A stretch of 64,000 bases of DNA, taken from assembly GCA_900110395.1 (NCBI GenBank), contig FODP01000017.1:1-64000 (forward strand), in the 5' to 3' direction. The notes under the pieces are model-generated. The model was not told the origin of the DNA. It ran no database searches and saw nothing but the letters and a program-made list of their open reading frames with translations. Both the position numbers and the translations under genes were made by a program. This document shows, one piece after another, positions 34,825 through 43,462 of this stretch. This DNA is from Rhodospirillales bacterium URHD0017 (lineage in GTDB: Bacteria > Pseudomonadota > Alphaproteobacteria > Reyranellales > Reyranellaceae). The stretch's first letter is position 1; every line of letters begins with the position of its first letter.

Positions 34825-35337
34825 CTACCCCTGGTTGCCTGACGCCGCACCCGGCTGGTAACCCATTGGTGACCGTGGCAGTTCCTCGGGAACCGCCCGC
34901 CGCGCCCGCTCGCCGGCGGCATCCAGGGCGGCGATCAGGTCGGCCGGGTCTTCCTCCGGCGCCTTGGCGCGGCCGCCCCAGAGCTGCGGCTGGCGGTTGC
35001 GCAGCCAGAAGATGCAGGCGCGGACATCGGGCGGATAGTACAGGGTGTCGCTGACCGGCCGCTCCTTGCCGAGGTGCCAGACGGTGCGTTCGACCTTGTG
35101 CTCATGGCCGACGGCACGTGCATAAAGGCCGCGCGCCACCCGGGCATCGGCGAGCACCCTCGCCTCGCGCACCGCCGTCGCGAACGCGGGGTGGACGGCG
35201 ATCCAGTTGTCGATGGTGCGCGAGGTGACGTCGAAGAAGCCGCCGAGGTCTTCGTTGGTGGCGCCGAGCAGGCAGTAGTTGCGGGCAAGCTCGCAATAGT
35301 CGGGACGGTACAGGGTGGGCCGGCCGGGATCGCTCAT
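34825..35337 (-). CDS. Phage-type helix-turn-helix protein (terminase small-subunit-like)
   Basis: A 170-residue protein: YRPDYCELARNYCLLGATNEDLGGFFDVTSRTIDNWIAVHPAFATAVREARVLADARVARGLYARAVG, then YYPPDVRACIFWLRNRQPQLW. This layout is common in small phage proteins annotated as helix-turn-helix or terminase small subunit. No other phage gene is nearby, so it is probably a domesticated or leftover gene. It sits between senB and the fdh operon on the same strand. A very AT-rich stretch (about 35340-35390) upstream likely holds its promoter. Confidence 0.75.
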   Translation of the reverse strand: MSDPGRPTLYRPDYCELARNYCLLGATNEDLGGFFDVTSRTIDNWIAVHPAFATAVREARVLADARVARGLYARAVGHEHKVERTVWHLGKERPVSDTLYYPPDVRACIFWLRNRQPQLWGGRAKAPEEDPADLIAALDAAGERARRAVPEELPRSPMGYQPGAASGNQG

Positions 35338-35465
35338 GACGTGAATATAACTCAGATTATCAAATAGTCAATACCTGGGTAATTTTTTCGTGCCGAAGGC
35401 GGGCTTTGTCCCCCTACTGCTGGTAGGCGTCTTGGTTCAAGGGCAGACGCATGCAGGCAGTGCCG

Positions 35466-36422
35466 TCACGCCCTCACCTCCTTCAGCAGATGGCGCCAAG
35501 CATCGACCTCCCGCCGGGGATCGAACAAGGTGGCACGGGCGCGGATGGCCTTGCGCAGGCGGCGAACGAAGCGCGGATCACGTTCCACGCGCCGCATCAG
35601 GCGTGCCAGGGCTTGCGTGTCGCCGACCGGAAAGTAACCCGGATAGTCGCCGCCCAGCAGGCCGACATTGCCGTCCATGCGCGACGCCAGGATCGGCACG
35701 CCGGCGACGGCCGCTTCGGAGATCACGTTCGCGCCGCCTTCGCTCAGCGAGGAGATCACCATGGCGTGGCTGCGCGCCAGCAGGCGGCGGACCTCGGCGC
35801 GGGACACGTCGCCGCGCCAGCGATAGCGGGGATTGGCTTTCATTTCGGCGCGGGCGCGCTCGGCCCATTGCGCCGTGTAGGCGCCGCCGACCTGCTCGAC
35901 ACGCACCTTGCTGGTGCCCGGCAACAGGCGCACCGCTTCGGCGGCGCGCAGAGGATCCTTCACGTCGCGCAAGTGGCCGATCACGCTCATGACCACGCGG
36001 CGCGTGCTCGGACGCCACGGCTGCGATGGTGGGTCGGCGGACTGGTGAATGACTTTCAGGCGGGAGCGCAGGCGCCTGGGCACCGCGCGCCAGGCCAGAT
36101 CATTGAGAGCGACTAGCCGGTCGGCCAGTTCCATCGATCGCAACGTCGGTGCGGGATCGGCGGTGAGGTAGTGATAGATGTCGGTACCGCTGAGCTGCAG
36201 CACCACCGGCCGGTCGGGATGGCACTGCTTGAAGCGGGCGATCGCGGCGGCGCTGCGCCAGGCATGGACCGCCACCATCAGGTCGGCGGGCGTGCCGTCA
36301 TAATCGGCTGCGATGCGCACGCGATGGCCGAGCCGGCGCAGGATGCCCGCCCAACGCGAGGCTGCGATACGGTTGCCGGTGCGTGCCGTCGGGCCAGCCG
36401 GCGTGATAAGGACGATCTTCAT
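35466..36422 (-). CDS. senB: SenB-type selenosugar synthase (glycosyltransferase)
   Basis: A 318-residue GT-B protein. It begins MKIVLITPAGPTARTGNRIAASRWAGILRRLGHRV and continues YDGTPADLMVAVHAWRSAAAI, VVLQLSGTDIYHYL, VIGHLRDVKDPLRAAEAVRLL and SSLSEGGANVISEAAVAGVPILAS. This matches the glycosyltransferase family (TIGR04348) identified as SenB, which joins selenophosphate to UDP-GlcNAc to give a selenosugar for selenoneine. The adjacent divergent gene is a SenA homologue. Family assignment is by memory of the pattern; the selenium role is supported by the neighbouring selenium genes. Confidence 0.82.
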   Translation of the reverse strand: MKIVLITPAGPTARTGNRIAASRWAGILRRLGHRVRIAADYDGTPADLMVAVHAWRSAAAIARFKQCHPDRPVVLQLSGTDIYHYLTADPAPTLRSMELADRLVALNDLAWRAVPRRLRSRLKVIHQSADPPSQPWRPSTRRVVMSVIGHLRDVKDPLRAAEAVRLLPGTSKVRVEQVGGAYTAQWAERARAEMKANPRYRWRGDVSRAEVRRLLARSHAMVISSLSEGGANVISEAAVAGVPILASRMDGNVGLLGGDYPGYFPVGDTQALARLMRRVERDPRFVRRLRKAIRARATLFDPRREVDAWRHLLKEVRA

Positions 36423-37746
36423 GGACCAGGCCGCACGCGACCATCGCCCGACCAGTGGAGCCTCCACCGGCGAACTTGTGGCGCAACTGCGCGAGGCCCG
36501 TCATCGCACCGAGCGCTTGACGGAAGATCTGTCATCCGCGGAATTGATGGGACCCTATCTCAACATCGTCAATCCCGTGCTGTGGGAGATCGGCCATGTC
36601 GCCTGGTTCCACGAATACTGGACGCTGCGCCACGCAGCGGGCCGCGCGCCGCTGATCGAGCGCTGCGACAGGCTGTGGGATTCGAGCGCCGTCGCCCATG
36701 CCACGCGCTGGCATCTCGACCTTCCCGACCGCGCCGGCACTTTTGGCTACATGGCCGACGTGCTGGCCCAGCAGGAGGACAGGCTGGCGCACGGCGTCGA
36801 CGACCAGGCGCGCTATTTCTACGACCTCGCCATCCGCCACGAGGACATGCATGTCGAGGCGCTGACCTACGTGCGCCAGACCCTGTCCTACGCACCGCCG
36901 CAGGGACTCGGCGCCGGCCAACGGCTGCGCGCCGGCGCCTTGCCGGGCGACGTCGCCGTGCCGGGCGGCCGCTGGCGGCTCGGCTCGAGCGCGGAAGAAG
37001 GCTTTGTCTTCGACAACGAGAAATGGGCGCACGACGCCGTGCTGGCGCCGTTCCGCATCACCCGTGGCGCGGTGACCAACGAAGCGTTCGCAGCCTTCAT
37101 CGACGCGGGTGGATACCGCACCCGCGAATTCTGGAGTGACGCCGGCTGGACCTGGCGCGAACAGCGCGGCGCCGAGCGGCCGGTCTACTGGCAGGGCAAG
37201 CGCGACGGGGTATGGACAACACGCCGCTATCGCGTCGACGAAGAACTGGCGCCGCACGCGCCCGTCGTGTTCGTGAGCTGGTTCGAGGCCGATGCCTGGT
37301 GCCGCTGGGCCAAGCGGCGGCTGCCGACCGAAGCCGAATGGGAAGCCGCGGCGATCGGCCGGTCGACCGCCGACGGCAACCGACTGGCCGACGGGCGCCG
37401 GCGCTGGCCGTGGGGCGAGGAGCCGCCGACACCGGACAGGGCCAACCTCGATTTCGCCTTCGACGGCCCGGTCGATGTCGCGGCGTTGCCCGAAAGCGAC
37501 AGCGCCTTCGGCTGCCGGCAGATGATCGGCAATGTCTGGGAATGGACGGCATCGGACTTCCTGCCCTTCGCAGGCTTCGTGGCCGATCCCTACAAGGACT
37601 ACTCCCAGCCCTGGTTCGGCACGAGGAAGGTGCTGCGCGGCGGCTGCTGGGCGAGCAGCGCCCGCATCGCCCGCCCGGCCTATCGCAACTTCTTCACGCC
37701 CGACCGCAACGACGTGCTCGCCGGCTTCCGGACCTGCGCGCTCTGA
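36421..37746 (+). CDS. senA: SenA-type selenoneine synthase (EgtB homologue)
   Basis: A 441-residue iron enzyme of the EgtB/FGE-sulfatase group. The N-terminal DinB-like domain has HVAWFHEYW and RHEDMHVEALTY, the His iron ligands. The C-terminal domain has VVFVSWFEADAWCRWAKRRLPTEAEWE, IGNVWEWTASDF and LRGGCWASSARIARPAYRNFF. In selenoneine synthesis SenA forms the C-Se bond between hercynine and the SenB selenosugar. No EgtD is in the window. ATG 36421 overlaps the senB ATG on the other strand; GTG 36478 is another possible start. A sulfur (EgtB) role is the alternative, less likely beside senB. Confidence 0.82.
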   Translation: MDQAARDHRPTSGASTGELVAQLREARHRTERLTEDLSSAELMGPYLNIVNPVLWEIGHVAWFHEYWTLRHAAGRAPLIERCDRLWDSSAVAHATRWHLDLPDRAGTFGYMADVLAQQEDRLAHGVDDQARYFYDLAIRHEDMHVEALTYVRQTLSYAPPQGLGAGQRLRAGALPGDVAVPGGRWRLGSSAEEGFVFDNEKWAHDAVLAPFRITRGAVTNEAFAAFIDAGGYRTREFWSDAGWTWREQRGAERPVYWQGKRDGVWTTRRYRVDEELAPHAPVVFVSWFEADAWCRWAKRRLPTEAEWEAAAIGRSTADGNRLADGRRRWPWGEEPPTPDRANLDFAFDGPVDVAALPESDSAFGCRQMIGNVWEWTASDFLPFAGFVADPYKDYSQPWFGTRKVLRGGCWASSARIARPAYRNFFTPDRNDVLAGFRTCAL

Positions 37747-37753
37747 CATTCAT

Positions 37754-37870
37754 GCGGAGCGCGGACCTTCAGGTCGCTCACGATCATGTTCTGCCGGACC
37801 GCGCGCATCCTGCGCGCCTCATGATCATGAGCGCGCAGGATGCGCGCGGTCCGGAAGAGCATGAGCGCAG
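37754..37870. repeat. Nested palindromic element B
   Basis: A second copy of the element seen at 7395-7511, again between convergent genes. The central hairpin has perfect 24-base arms (37794-37817 and 37831-37854) around a 13-base loop. An outer GC-rich hairpin lies on the left. The CCGGACCGCGCGC core of the arms is shared with element A, while the rest of the arm differs. Confidence 0.75.
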
Positions 37871-37877
37871 CGCCGGC

Positions 37878-39119
37878 TCACTGCTTCTTCTGCAGCCCCC
37901 ACGTCTCCGCGAGCTGCGCCGCAATGCGCGCCGCCATCATGCGGTTGCCGGGGCTTTCGGCCTTGTCGTCGCGCCAGTAGTGGATGTGGTCGGCGTAGAT
38001 CGTGCCCTTCTCGTTGGCGAAGATGTCGCCCAGGTCGTAGATCGCGAGCCCGCGCTCGCGCAGCGTCAGCAGGCCGGCCACCATCTTGCGATAGATGTCC
38101 CGGTAGGAGAGATCGCCGACGATGCGCTTCTCGTCGTCCGTCAGCGTCTTGCCGTAGGCCGGCGCGGGCTGGATGAAGAACGCCGATTTCAGATTGTATT
38201 CCTTGGCCAGCACCTCGGTGGCGCGCAGGTACTTCTGGTAGAGGCCGAGCTGGACGGCGAACTCGCGCTCGGGGTCGCGGCGGATCTCGTCGGGCATGTG
38301 GAAGATGCCGTTGAGCGTGGTCTTCTTGGCCGACTTGAAGACGTCCTGCCCCTTGGCCGCCTGCTCGATGCCGCGCACGACCATGTAGGCGGCGTGCGAA
38401 TGGCCGAGAATCGGATTGGCCGCCAGCGAGCCCGCCAGCCGTCCCATCACCCAGCCGATGGCGGCGTCGCCGAAATTCTCGTCGGCGACAAAGGGATTGA
38501 CCTCGATGAAGTTGCTGAGCGGCCGCTCCAGCCGTTCCTCGGCGCCCGGCCAGAAGAAATAGTGCTCGTTGAAGCCGCCGAGATTGACCACGGCGTCGAC
38601 CGAGCTCGCATACAGCGCGAACAGGATGAAGGGCTGCGGCTCCTTCCAGGCGCCGTCGCCGCCGTTCAGCACCAGCCATGGCTTGCCGTTGGGGCTGACG
38701 TATTTCTTGTTGAGCTCCTCCTCGAGATAGCGCGGCGCCGGCGGCGCCGAGTTCTGCGCGAGCTGCGACGCCACCGAGCCGCCGCTCAGGATGACGGTGA
38801 AGCGCTCGGGGTTGCGCACCGTTGGATAGTCGGGCCCGTAGAGGCCGATATTGTTGACCCACGGCTGCCCGCACGGCGGGTTGGCGTGGTGCACGAAGCC
38901 GACATAGGGGTGCGGATAGAGCGTGTCGACGTAGCGGCACGTCGTGCCCTTGGTGGCGTCGCGCAGATAGGTGTTCTGCGTACGCTCGAACAGCTGGGCC
39001 GCGGGCGTATAGCGGCCATCCTCCAGATACATCCAGGCGATGGCCGCGATTTCGATCACGGCTAGGGCCAGAACGATACCGAAAAGGGCCGAGATCCAGC
39101 CGAAGATACGCTGCTTCAT
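37878..39119 (-). CDS. Membrane-anchored SGNH/GDSL-like protein
   Basis: A 413-residue protein with an N-terminal membrane helix (residues about 7-30) and a large periplasmic part. FTVILSGGSVASQLA resembles block I of SGNH hydrolases, with GGS in place of GDS. DHIHYWRDDKAESPGNRMMAARIA near the end supplies the D-x-x-H block V, and NPILGHSHAAYMV lies in the middle. Such proteins are often acetyl-transferring or lipid-modifying partners in envelope glycan synthesis. Stand-alone; convergent with senA across element B. Confidence 0.7.
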   Translation of the reverse strand: MKQRIFGWISALFGIVLALAVIEIAAIAWMYLEDGRYTPAAQLFERTQNTYLRDATKGTTCRYVDTLYPHPYVGFVHHANPPCGQPWVNNIGLYGPDYPTVRNPERFTVILSGGSVASQLAQNSAPPAPRYLEEELNKKYVSPNGKPWLVLNGGDGAWKEPQPFILFALYASSVDAVVNLGGFNEHYFFWPGAEERLERPLSNFIEVNPFVADENFGDAAIGWVMGRLAGSLAANPILGHSHAAYMVVRGIEQAAKGQDVFKSAKKTTLNGIFHMPDEIRRDPEREFAVQLGLYQKYLRATEVLAKEYNLKSAFFIQPAPAYGKTLTDDEKRIVGDLSYRDIYRKMVAGLLTLRERGLAIYDLGDIFANEKGTIYADHIHYWRDDKAESPGNRMMAARIAAQLAETWGLQKKQ

Positions 39120-39204
39120 TACCTAGGGGTCCGCCCGAACGAGTCGGGCGGACTATACCGGCGGAGGGCCTGCCGACAAGGCGGCGCGATGCCCTAGTTG
39201 GTGG

Positions 39205-39693
39205 CTATTTGGCGGCGGCGGCGCCGGCCATGGCGACTTCCGCATCCTGGTTGGCCATCACGCCCGAGGCACCGATGGCGCCGATGATCTTGCCGTCGAC
39301 GATGATCGGCACGCCGCCTTCCAGCGGGGTGGCGCCCTTGACGGCGAGCAGGCGCAGGTTGGCGCCGCCCTGGGCGATGGCGTCCTGCAGGGCCTTGGTC
39401 GGGCGCTTGAAGTTGTTGGCCGTCACCGCCTTGCCGATGGCGATGTCGATACTTGCAATCTGCGTGTTGTCGATCTTGGAGAAGGCGGCGAGCTGGCCGG
39501 CGCTGTCGACGATGGCGATGGCCACCGGCCAGTTGTTCTTCTTGGCCTCGGCCTCGGCGGCGGCCAGCGCCTTCTTGGCGGCATCGAAGGTGATCGGCGG
39601 GCCATAGGCCGGCGGCGGGGCCGGCGTCTGCGCGGCAAGCGGTGACACGATGAAGCTGGCCGCAATGGCGGCCGTGAGCATGAGCCTGTGCAT
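39205..39693 (-). CDS. GlcG/HbpS (DUF336) heme-binding-type exported protein
   Basis: A 162-residue protein with a signal peptide (MHRLMLTAAIAASFIVSPLAAQ). The GlcG/HbpS fold follows: AAAEAEAKKNNWPVAIAIVDSAGQLAAFSKID, IDIAIGKAVTANNF, and GATPLEGGVPIIVDGKIIGAIGASGV. Members bind heme or respond to small carboxylates. ATG 39693 has GGGAG upstream. A dispersed repeat lies upstream of it, between it and pxpA. Confidence 0.9.
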   Translation of the reverse strand: MHRLMLTAAIAASFIVSPLAAQTPAPPPAYGPPITFDAAKKALAAAEAEAKKNNWPVAIAIVDSAGQLAAFSKIDNTQIASIDIAIGKAVTANNFKRPTKALQDAIAQGGANLRLLAVKGATPLEGGVPIIVDGKIIGAIGASGVMANQDAEVAMAGAAAAK

Positions 39694-39829
39694 GGTCGTT
39701 ATCTCCCTTGTTACCGTCTCTTGTCTGATCGGCCCGGGCAATATGAACGACGCTGCGTCAACCGACAGGTGTGGTGCCGGTCACATTCAAGTGACCCTGC
39801 TGCCGAGGCACCATCATGTTCCTCTCCCC

Positions 39830-39912
39830 CGCTTGGGGGAGAGGTTAGGTGAGGGGGGAATCGACATGCGTAGCCCCCTCACCCAGCCTCTCCCCCTAGC
39901 GGGGGAGAGGAG
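39830..39912. repeat. CTCTCCCC-type palindromic repeat, copy 1
   Basis: CCTCTCCCCC-GCTT-GGGGGAGAGG is followed by TTAGGTGAGGGG. About 16 bases later the inverted half appears (CCCCTCACCCAGCCTCTCCCCC-TAGC-GGGGGAGAGG). The same two-hairpin layout recurs at 47169 and 55252. It resembles intergenic palindromes frequent in rhizobial genomes. Confidence 0.85.
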
Positions 39913-39942
39913 CTTGATGGGCGGTGCCCTCGCTTAAATCTC

Positions 39943-40737
39943 TCAGTGCTTCAAGTTCGGCATCTCGGTCAGCGGCACGATGCGGATGCCGGCGGACTCG
40001 AGGCCCTCGCGCACCGCCTTGGACACCGTGACCGCGGTCGGTCCGTCGCCGTGCACACAGATCGAATCGACCTGGCAGGGAATGCGCTTGCCCGAGGTCG
40101 AGTAGATCGCCTGCTCGTCGACCATGCGGCGGACGTGCGCCACTGCCTGCGCGGCGTCCTTGATCATCGAGTTGGGCTCCTTGCGCGGCGTCAGCAGGCC
40201 GCTGTCGCCGTAGGTGCGGTCGGCGAACACCTCCTCGGCGACGCGCAGGCCGTGCTTGCGCGCCGACTTGCCCTGCTCGGTGTTGGCCTGGGCGAGGAAG
40301 ATCAGGTCGCGGTCGGCCGCCTTGGTGGCGCGGCAGATCGCGTCGCACATCTCGGCGCTCTCGGCCGACATGTTGGCCATCATGCCGTGCGGCTTCATGT
40401 GCGTGACCTTGGCGCCATGAAGGGCTGCGATCGCCTGCAGTGCGCCGATCTGGTAGGCGATGTTGGCCTCGAGCTCCTTGATCGTGAGGTTGATCACGCG
40501 GCGGCCGAAGCCCTGCAGGTCGGCGAAGCCGGGATGGGCGCCGATCGAGACGCCGTTGTCCTTGCAGAGCTTCACCGTGTCGACCATCACCACGGGGTCG
40601 CTGGCATGGAAGCCGCAGGCGACGTTGGCCGACTTCACGATCTTCAGCACCTCGACATCGTTGCCCATCACCCACGGGCCGAAGCTCTCACCCAGGTCGG
40701 AGTTGATGTTGACGAAACCGGCGTTGGTCGCGGCCAT
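39943..40737 (-). CDS. pxpA: 5-oxoprolinase subunit A (LamB/YcsF family)
   Basis: A 264-residue protein: VNINSDLGESFGPW, SANVACGFHASDPVVM, VSIGAHPGFADLQGFGRR, THMKPHGMMANM and VHGDGPTAV are the LamB/YcsF signature. With PxpB and PxpC it opens 5-oxoproline to glutamate using ATP. It is divergent from pxpBC across a 71-base gap; many genomes keep the three in one operon, so this split is mildly unusual. Confidence 0.95.
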   Translation of the reverse strand: MAATNAGFVNINSDLGESFGPWVMGNDVEVLKIVKSANVACGFHASDPVVMVDTVKLCKDNGVSIGAHPGFADLQGFGRRVINLTIKELEANIAYQIGALQAIAALHGAKVTHMKPHGMMANMSAESAEMCDAICRATKAADRDLIFLAQANTEQGKSARKHGLRVAEEVFADRTYGDSGLLTPRKEPNSMIKDAAQAVAHVRRMVDEQAIYSTSGKRIPCQVDSICVHGDGPTAVTVSKAVREGLESAGIRIVPLTEMPNLKH

Positions 40738-40762
40738 GAGAAAACTCCTTAGACGACCACAG

Positions 40763-40792
40763 GAAAGGTCCCTCGCACCGCTCGGGACGACA
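40763..40792. repeat. Half copy of the GAGCGAAGCGAGGG-type repeat
   Basis: AAGGTCCCTCGCACCGCTCGGGACGACA matches the right arm of the larger palindrome at 58331-58402. It sits in the pxpA/pxpB divergent promoter gap. Confidence 0.6.
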
Positions 40793-40808
40793 AGCTATCC
40801 TAGCAGAT

Positions 40809-41531
40809 GTGAGCGTACGGTACCTGTCCTGCGGCGACACCGCCTTCTCCGTCGAATTCGGCAACGAGATCTCCCCTGAAATCAACGGCCGGGTGATGGC
40901 CCTGCACGCGGCCATCGGCCAAGCCAAGATCGCCGGCGTGGTCGAGACCGTGCCGTCCATGCGCGCGCTGATGGTCTGCTATGACCCGATGACGACGTCG
41001 CGCGCCAAGCTCGAGCCCGAGATCGAGGGCCTGGTCGCACGCGGCCTGCCGTCCGGCGTGAAGAGCCGCCAGGTCGCTATTCCTTGCTGCTACGACGATG
41101 GCGAATTCGCGCCCGACCTCGCCGAGGTCGCCGAGCGCACCAAGAAGAAGAAAGAAGAGGTGATCGCGCTCCACCTCGCCTCGCGGTTCAAGGTCTATGT
41201 GCTGGGCTTCATGCCCGGCCTGGCCTACATCGCGGGACTGGAGAAGTCGCTCTATCTCCCGCGCCGCTCGCAGCCGCGCGTACGCGTTCCGCGCTCCACG
41301 GTCGCCATCGCCATGGACATGACGACCATCTATCCCTTCGAGAGCCCGGGCGGCTGGCACCTGATCGGCCGCACGCCGCTCTGGATGTTCGACCAGCGCC
41401 GCGAGCAGCCGGTCTTCCTGGCGCCGGGCGATTCGCTCACCTTCCAGCGCATCGATCGCAAGACCTACGACCGCGTCGCCCGCGAGGTCGAGGCCGGCAC
41501 CTTCGACTGGGCGAAGCTGGTGCGCGCGTGA
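40809..41531 (+). CDS. pxpB: 5-oxoprolinase subunit B
   Basis: A 240-residue KipI/allophanate-hydrolase-subunit-1 protein: LSCGDTAFSVEFGNEI, VETVPSMRALMVCYDP, IPCCYDDGEFAPDLAEVAE, VYVLGFMPGLAYIAGL and PRVRVPRSTVAIA. Starts at GTG 40809. It forms the PxpBC core with the next gene, whose GTG start overlaps its stop (GTGA). Confidence 0.95.
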   Translation: MSVRYLSCGDTAFSVEFGNEISPEINGRVMALHAAIGQAKIAGVVETVPSMRALMVCYDPMTTSRAKLEPEIEGLVARGLPSGVKSRQVAIPCCYDDGEFAPDLAEVAERTKKKKEEVIALHLASRFKVYVLGFMPGLAYIAGLEKSLYLPRRSQPRVRVPRSTVAIAMDMTTIYPFESPGGWHLIGRTPLWMFDQRREQPVFLAPGDSLTFQRIDRKTYDRVAREVEAGTFDWAKLVRA

Positions 41532-42568
41532 GCGCCGCGCTGAAGGTCGTGCGGCCGGGCCTGTTCGACACGCTGCAGGATCTCGGCCGCATCGGCTACA
41601 TGGCGCTCGGCATGCCGACCGCGGGCGCCATGGACCGCATCGCGCTCACCCTGGCCAACGCCTTGTGCGGCAATCCCGCCAACACGGCGGGGCTCGAGAT
41701 TGGCGTCATTGGCCCCGACCTGCTGGTCGAGGCCGACAGCGTGCGGGTCGCGTTGGTCGGTCCCTTGTCGCCGTCGCTGATCGAAGGATCCCATAGCTCA
41801 CCCGACGGGCCGCCCAAGCCGCTCGACTCCGACCGCACGCATCTCCTGAAGCGCGGCCAGGTGCTGCGCGTCGGCATGGTCGAAGGATCGAGCACCGCCT
41901 ATCTCGCGGTCGCTGGCGGCTTTGGCCTGCATCCCTTCATGGGCAGCCTGTCGACCTACGTGCGTGCCGGCGTCGGCGGCTACCAGGGCCGCAAGCTCGC
42001 GGCCGGCGATGCCCTGCCGCTGGCTCGCGAGCAAGCGCCGCCGGGCGACGAGAAGAAGCTCGGCCAGCCGTTCGACTACGGCAGCGGGCCGGTGCGCGTC
42101 GTCTGGGGGCCGCAGGACGACTATTTCAGCAGCAAGGGCCGCCGCACCTTCGTCGAGGCGGACTACCGCGTCTCCAAGGAAGCCGATCGCATGGGCATCC
42201 GCTTCGAAGGCCCGACCATCGAGCATTCCAAGGGCGCCGACATCATCTCCGACGGCATCGGTCCCGGCGCTATCCAGGTGCCCGGCGCCGGCCTGCCGAT
42301 CGTGCTTTTGGGCGACCGCCAGACCGTGGGCGGCTACTCGAAGATCGCGACCGTGGCGTCGGTGGACCTGCCGCGGCTGGGACGCCTGCTGCCGGGCCAG
42401 GTCGTTCGGTTCGCGCCGGTGACCGTCGAGGAAGCCGAGAAATTGCGACGCGACCAGGAGGCCCGCGTTCAGCGCGCCATCGCCGATTTCAAGACGGCGC
42501 GTCCACCGGGCGGGATCGATCTCGTGCGGCTCTACGAGGAGAACCTGATCGACGGAGTTGTCTACTAG
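41528..42568 (+). CDS. pxpC: 5-oxoprolinase subunit C
   Basis: A 346-residue KipA/allophanate-hydrolase-subunit-2 protein: LKVVRPGLFDTLQDLGRIGYMALGMPTAGAMD, ANALCGNPANTAGLEI, AYLAVAGGF, SKEADRMGIRFEG and DRQTVGGYSKIATVASVDLPRLGRL. It completes PxpABC. Start GTG 41528 overlaps pxpB. The last 80 bases also overlap the convergent methyltransferase gene. Confidence 0.95.
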   Translation: MSAALKVVRPGLFDTLQDLGRIGYMALGMPTAGAMDRIALTLANALCGNPANTAGLEIGVIGPDLLVEADSVRVALVGPLSPSLIEGSHSSPDGPPKPLDSDRTHLLKRGQVLRVGMVEGSSTAYLAVAGGFGLHPFMGSLSTYVRAGVGGYQGRKLAAGDALPLAREQAPPGDEKKLGQPFDYGSGPVRVVWGPQDDYFSSKGRRTFVEADYRVSKEADRMGIRFEGPTIEHSKGADIISDGIGPGAIQVPGAGLPIVLLGDRQTVGGYSKIATVASVDLPRLGRLLPGQVVRFAPVTVEEAEKLRRDQEARVQRAIADFKTARPPGGIDLVRLYEENLIDGVVY

Positions 42569-43313
42569 GCGCCGCTGACGCCGCGATCTCCGCGATGTGG
42601 AGTTCGGCGAAGGCATAGGGGCCGTGGCGATGGATCGTCCGGCCTTCCTCGGCCGCGAGGACGCCCGGCGTCATGCGGGCAAGCTTCTCGTCGTGCAGGT
42701 TCACGAGCGTGGTCAACACGACCTCGAGTGTGAAACCGGCGCGCGCCAGCATCCGGCGCGAGCGATCGAGACCGACGAAACCGTTGTGGGTGATGTAGGC
42801 ACGGCCTCCCGGCGCGAGATGGCGGCCGAGGCCTTCGAGGAACGGATCGAGCAGGCGACGCCCATCGGCACCGGCTTCGCTCCAGGTCGCCCGGCGACCC
42901 GGGACGTGGGCATCGACCAGGGCGCTGTGCGGCAGGTTGGCGACGATCAGGTCGAAACGACGTCCGGCGACCGGCCGCCACATATCGCCCTGGTGGAACT
43001 CCGCCCTCTCGCCGTGACCGAGTTCATCGAGAAGCAGGGTGCCGGAGGCAACGGCATCCTCCTCGATGTCGATGCCGCACAACGAGGCGGCGCCGAGATC
43101 GGCCAATGCGGCGAGCACCACACCGCTGCCCGATCCGATTTCGAGCACGTACGCGTCGCGGACCACGGTTCGCCTGGCCCGCAGCGCCTGAATGAGGGCG
43201 GCCGTGTATTCGCTCGGCCGCAGGGCCGCGAGCGGAACGCCTGCACGGTTGTCCAGCGTGGGTCCCGGCCTGGACAGCACGACACTCCCAAGTTCTTGCG
43301 GTCCGCACTGCAT
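42489..43313 (-). CDS. Class I SAM-dependent methyltransferase
   Basis: A 274-residue protein: VLEIGSGSGVVLAALADLGAASLCGIDIEEDA (SAM motif I and acidic residue) and FDLIVANLPHSALVD, a variant of the N-P-P-Y motif of PrmC/HemK-type amino-group methyltransferases with Leu replacing the first Pro. FLEGLGRHLAPGGRAYITHNGFVG follows. The substrate is unknown. The Arg/Ser-rich C-terminal 30 residues come from DNA antisense to pxpC and look added. ATG 43313 follows GAGG. Confidence 0.8.
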   Translation of the reverse strand: MQCGPQELGSVVLSRPGPTLDNRAGVPLAALRPSEYTAALIQALRARRTVVRDAYVLEIGSGSGVVLAALADLGAASLCGIDIEEDAVASGTLLLDELGHGERAEFHQGDMWRPVAGRRFDLIVANLPHSALVDAHVPGRRATWSEAGADGRRLLDPFLEGLGRHLAPGGRAYITHNGFVGLDRSRRMLARAGFTLEVVLTTLVNLHDEKLARMTPGVLAAEEGRTIHRHGPYAFAELHIAEIAASAAPSRQLRRSGSPRRAARDRSRPVDAPS

Positions 43314-43462
43314 TTTTGACCTCGGACTCCCTCCGCCACGGTGGCGCGCCGATCGCGCAGGCGTGCTCTTTGCGCAAGAAATTCCCGGCATCATCGTGCA
43401 CACTTGTCGTGAAGTTTTGTCTGAGTTGTGACGAGAGTGAAAAGGCAGGAGGTACAGGCTCC

